Positions 61,787 to 64,000 of a stretch of 64,000 bases of DNA are shown piece after piece. The position numbers were made by a program, and so were the translations under genes. Source of the DNA: Microbacterium sp. AK009 (GTDB lineage: Bacteria > Actinomycetota > Actinomycetes > Actinomycetales > Microbacteriaceae); the NCBI RefSeq assembly GCF_013410955.1, contig NZ_JACCCG010000005.1, positions 1-64,000 on the forward strand, in the 5' to 3' direction. The notes under the pieces are model-generated. The model was not told the DNA's origin. It did no database searches and worked only from the letters and a program-made list of their open reading frames with translations. How positions within the stretch are numbered: the first letter of the stretch is position 1; every line of letters starts with the position of its first letter.

Positions 61787-62317
61787 ATGACGCGAGACTT
61801 GCCTGGGATGCGCGGGATGGACCACGTCGGCATCACCGTGCCCGATCTCGACGAGGCCGAGCACTTCTTCGTCGACGTCCTCGGTGCCGTCCCGGTCTAC
61901 CGCCTCGGCCCCAAACGTGCCGACGACGACTGGATGACCGTCCAGCTCGGGGTCCACCCCCGCACCGAGATCCGCGAGATCCGCTTCTATCGACTCGGGC
62001 ACGGGACCAACCTCGAGGTGTTCGCCTACGACGCCGCTGACGGGCAGGCGCCGCCGCCGCGCAACAGTGACATCGGCGGTCACCACCTCGCGATCTATGT
62101 CGACGACATGGATGCCGCGATCGCCCACCTGCGCGCGCACGACGTCGAGATCATGGGAGAGCCCGTCGCCAGTGCGGGAGCCAGCGCCGGACAGCAGTGG
62201 CTGTACTTCCGGGCGCCGTGGGGACTGCAGCTCGAACTGGTGAGCTTCCCCGGCGGCAAGGCGTACGAGAGCGGCGCCGACACGCTGCTGTGGCATCCGG
62301 CGAGACCGGCCGAATGA
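61787..62317 (+). CDS. VOC family protein (glyoxalase/dioxygenase fold)
   Basis: A 176-residue metalloenzyme-like protein: GMDHVGITVPDLDEAEHFFVDVLGAVPVYRLG (residues 8-39, first metal His) and GGHHLAIYVDDMDAAIAHLRAHDVEIMG (second His), with LQLELVSFP carrying the Glu ligand. Reaction unknown. ACGGAAGG upstream; the stop overlaps the GntR start by 4 bp. It faces the E1-E2 operon. Confidence 0.9.
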   Translation: MTRDLPGMRGMDHVGITVPDLDEAEHFFVDVLGAVPVYRLGPKRADDDWMTVQLGVHPRTEIREIRFYRLGHGTNLEVFAYDAADGQAPPPRNSDIGGHHLAIYVDDMDAAIAHLRAHDVEIMGEPVASAGASAGQQWLYFRAPWGLQLELVSFPGGKAYESGADTLLWHPARPAE

Positions 62318-62997
62318 GCGGCACCGACGTGCGCAGCCGTGTCGGCGACGCCGGCGCCCGCATCGCCGAGCAGGTGCGCGAGGGAATCGTGCGGGGCACC
62401 TTTCCGCCGGGAACCCGCATCCGCCAGGAGGATCTCGCCGAGCAGTTCGGCGCCAGCCGCGTCCCGGTGCGGGAGGCGATCCGTCAGCTCGAATACGAGG
62501 GACTCATCACCGTCGTCCCCAACGCGGGGGCCTGGGTGGCGCGCCTCACCCTCGCCGAGTGCGAGGAGATCTACCGTATGCGCGAGCGCCTCGAGCCGCT
62601 GCTGCTCGGCTACAGCGCACCGCTGCTGACCGGCGACGCGATCGCCGAGCTCGACGCGCTCGCCACGCGGATCAGCGAGGTCGGCGCCGACACCGACGCG
62701 TTCCTCGAGCTCGACGCCGAATTCCACCTGCGCAGCTACCGCGCCGCCCGGACCACCCATCTCGGCGACCTGGTGGGCAGGCTCTGGAACGCGACGGCGC
62801 CCTACCGACGCGCGTACGTCTCCTCGTGGGCCGAGGAATCCCGTCGCATCGCCCATGAGGAGCACCATCTCATCGTGGCCGCCCTGCGGGACGGCGACAC
62901 TGAAGAGGCCGAGCGCGTCCTCGCCGGTCACATCCGGCGTACGCGGCGTCAGCTGGCGCGCAGCCCCGAGATCTTCGCTCCCGATCCGCTCACCTGA
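62314..62997 (+). CDS. GntR family transcriptional regulator (FadR/VanR-type)
   Basis: A 227-residue regulator with an N-terminal winged helix (AEQVREGIVRGTFPPGTRIRQEDLAEQFGASRVPVREAIRQLEYEGLI, about residues 14-61) and a C-terminal FCD ligand domain (LDAEFHLRSYRAA, EEHHLIVAALRDGDTEEAERVLAGHI). Likely controls both this unit and the divergent E1-E2 operon through GGATCC palindromes. Overlaps by 8 bp the end of the convergent reductase gene. Confidence 0.93.
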   Translation: MSGTDVRSRVGDAGARIAEQVREGIVRGTFPPGTRIRQEDLAEQFGASRVPVREAIRQLEYEGLITVVPNAGAWVARLTLAECEEIYRMRERLEPLLLGYSAPLLTGDAIAELDALATRISEVGADTDAFLELDAEFHLRSYRAARTTHLGDLVGRLWNATAPYRRAYVSSWAEESRRIAHEEHHLIVAALRDGDTEEAERVLAGHIRRTRRQLARSPEIFAPDPLT

Positions 62998-64000
62998 GCG
63001 CGTCGAGGAGGAGGGGGAGGTGCGAGACCGCCGGCGCGATCTCCCCACGCTCGATCCGGTGGGCGATCTCGGTGATCCTCGCGTTGACCGGAGTGGCGAT
63101 GCCGAGCTCCGCGCCCCGGCGCACCACTTCGCCGTTTAGATCGTCCACTTCGCTGTGCCGCCCCTTCCGCCAGTCCTGCAGCACGGTCGTCGTCGCACCG
63201 GGCACGACGAAACCGGCGAAGAGACGATCGGTCATGACCTCGACCACCCCTCTCGAGTCGTCGAGGTCGGCGGGTTCCAGCCCGAAGATCGGCAGGGTGC
63301 GGTGCCCCTGGGCTTCACCGACGGCCAGGGCTTCGTCGCCGGCCGCGATCATGACGTCGCGGAAGCCGGGCTGATGGAGCGCGTCGAGCATGGGGAGACC
63401 GAGGATCGCCGAGGTCACGAGAAGGGTGCAGTTGCTGACCAGCTTCATCCACTTGGCGCTGAGGATGTCATCGAAGCGCGCCACGGTACCCGAGAGCGCG
63501 AGGAGGTCGGCCACGGGCTCGATCCGCTCAGCCCCGCCGGGCAGCCGGCCGACAGCGAACCAGGAACGCTCCCGCGGGGTGTGCCGATGCACGACAGCCG
63601 GCTCGGTCATCGTCGCGGAGCACTCGATGACCGCTCCCACCGCGCGTGAGGCGCCCACCGCCTCGATGACGGTGTTCGCCGTCATCCCGTTCTGCACCGC
63701 CGCCATCACCCCGTCAGGTGCGAGATAGGGCGCGATCAGCCGGCTCGCCCAGCCGGCGTCGTAGGCCTTCATCACCAGCAGCACGACGTCGAAGCCCGCT
63801 CGCAGCTCGGCGACCTCGCAGAGGTGGATGATGCGGGGGCGGACGAGCAGTTCGTCATCGGCAGTGAGGATGCGCAGGCCCTCCGACCGGATCGTCTCGA
63901 CGTGCACCGGCCACTGCTCGACGAGCGTCACATCGACGCCCGCCCGGTGCAGGTCCGCTCCGATCGAGGCGCCGTTGGCACCTGCTCCGACGACGGCGAC
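62990..64000 (-). CDS. 2-dehydropantoate 2-reductase-like protein, N-terminal end cut by the window
   Basis: 337 codons are visible; the start lies beyond 64000. The Rossmann motif VAVVGAGANGASIGADLHRAGVDVTLVE is at the edge, followed by DVVLLVMKAYD, AAVQNGM, and the C-terminal ketopantoate reductase domain with KWMKLVSNC (catalytic Lys) and EVDDLNGEVVRRGAELGIATPVNARI. Family members reduce ketopantoate to pantoate or act on related 2-oxo acids; near an E1-E2 operon a different 2-oxo acid is possible. Confidence 0.9.
   Translation of the reverse strand, partial: VAVVGAGANGASIGADLHRAGVDVTLVEQWPVHVETIRSEGLRILTADDELLVRPRIIHLCEVAELRAGFDVVLLVMKAYDAGWASRLIAPYLAPDGVMAAVQNGMTANTVIEAVGASRAVGAVIECSATMTEPAVVHRHTPRERSWFAVGRLPGGAERIEPVADLLALSGTVARFDDILSAKWMKLVSNCTLLVTSAILGLPMLDALHQPGFRDVMIAAGDEALAVGEAQGHRTLPIFGLEPADLDDSRGVVEVMTDRLFAGFVVPGATTTVLQDWRKGRHSEVDDLNGEVVRRGAELGIATPVNARITEIAHRIERGEIAPAVSHLPLLLDALR

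Overview
The window is about 70% GC, carries dense short-spaced genes, and encodes a set typical of a high-GC Gram-positive bacterium of the family Microbacteriaceae (Microbacterium-like; inference from gene content, not from a search). Supporting families are Lsr2, WXG100, DUF3263, DUF3027, DUF4032, DUF2332, an ImuA'-ImuB-DnaE2 mutasome, XPB with its helicase-associated partner, a CIRCE-controlled GroEL, and fused-E1 2-oxoacid dehydrogenase genes. Many genes have a TAnnnT -10 box only 5-8 nt before the start codon, which indicates leaderless transcripts.

Layout. 1-8.4 kb: a partial DUF222/HNH-family gene, a GNAT acetyltransferase, galU, then 5-FTHF cyclo-ligase, FmdB zinc ribbon and mscL, a large helicase-like protein with altered ATPase motifs, and an alkyltransferase-like protein without its cysteine. 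8.4-12.4 kb: acetate-type symporter with its DUF485 partner and a divergent GAF-LuxR regulator, Lsr2, a cysteine-free HesB-like protein, tRNA-Arg(CCT). 12.4-19 kb: stress protein, NtaA-type monooxygenase, a sulfatase gene flanked by perfect 30-bp direct repeats, PEP mutase/isocitrate lyase-type enzyme, SRPBCC, VIT family and small proteins. 19-24.7 kb: SOS-box-controlled imuA'-imuB-dnaE2. 24.7-28.8 kb: GH10 xylanase without signal peptide, HNH endonuclease, a short transcript encoding a 36-aa peptide with an intrinsic terminator, an M23 peptidase with a long structured leader, and a DtxR regulator.

28.9-36.1 kb: serC, DUF3027, cold shock protein, helicase-associated protein, XPB and a saccharopine dehydrogenase-like enzyme. 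36.1-42.4 kb: a 532-bp non-coding gap with nested inverted repeats, a two-component pair, WXG100, acyl-CoA ligase and a bile acid:sodium symporter-family protein. 42.4-50.1 kb: DUF2461, a cluster of palindromes, groEL with CIRCE, cold shock protein, LytR_C, DUF3263, DUF2332, msrB, nitroreductase, DMT transporter.

50.2-53.6 kb is a 3.36-kb integrated element in a tRNA-Thr(TGT) gene: 38-bp direct repeats, a tyrosine integrase co-transcribed with an XRE repressor, a divergent excisionase-like gene and small unknown genes. It sits on the 5' side of the tRNA, so it separates the tRNA from its apparent native promoter. 53.6-64 kb: a thioredoxin-fold membrane protein without CxxC, an MsmK/UgpC-type ABC ATPase, DUF4032, NAD(P)-binding protein, an E2-E1 operon divergent from VOC and GntR genes, and a partial ketopantoate reductase-like gene.

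Most of the window is ordinary chromosome. The less ordinary parts are the tRNA-Thr element, the sulfatase cassette, the structured M23 leader, the 36-aa peptide transcript, and several enzymes that have lost their catalytic residues.
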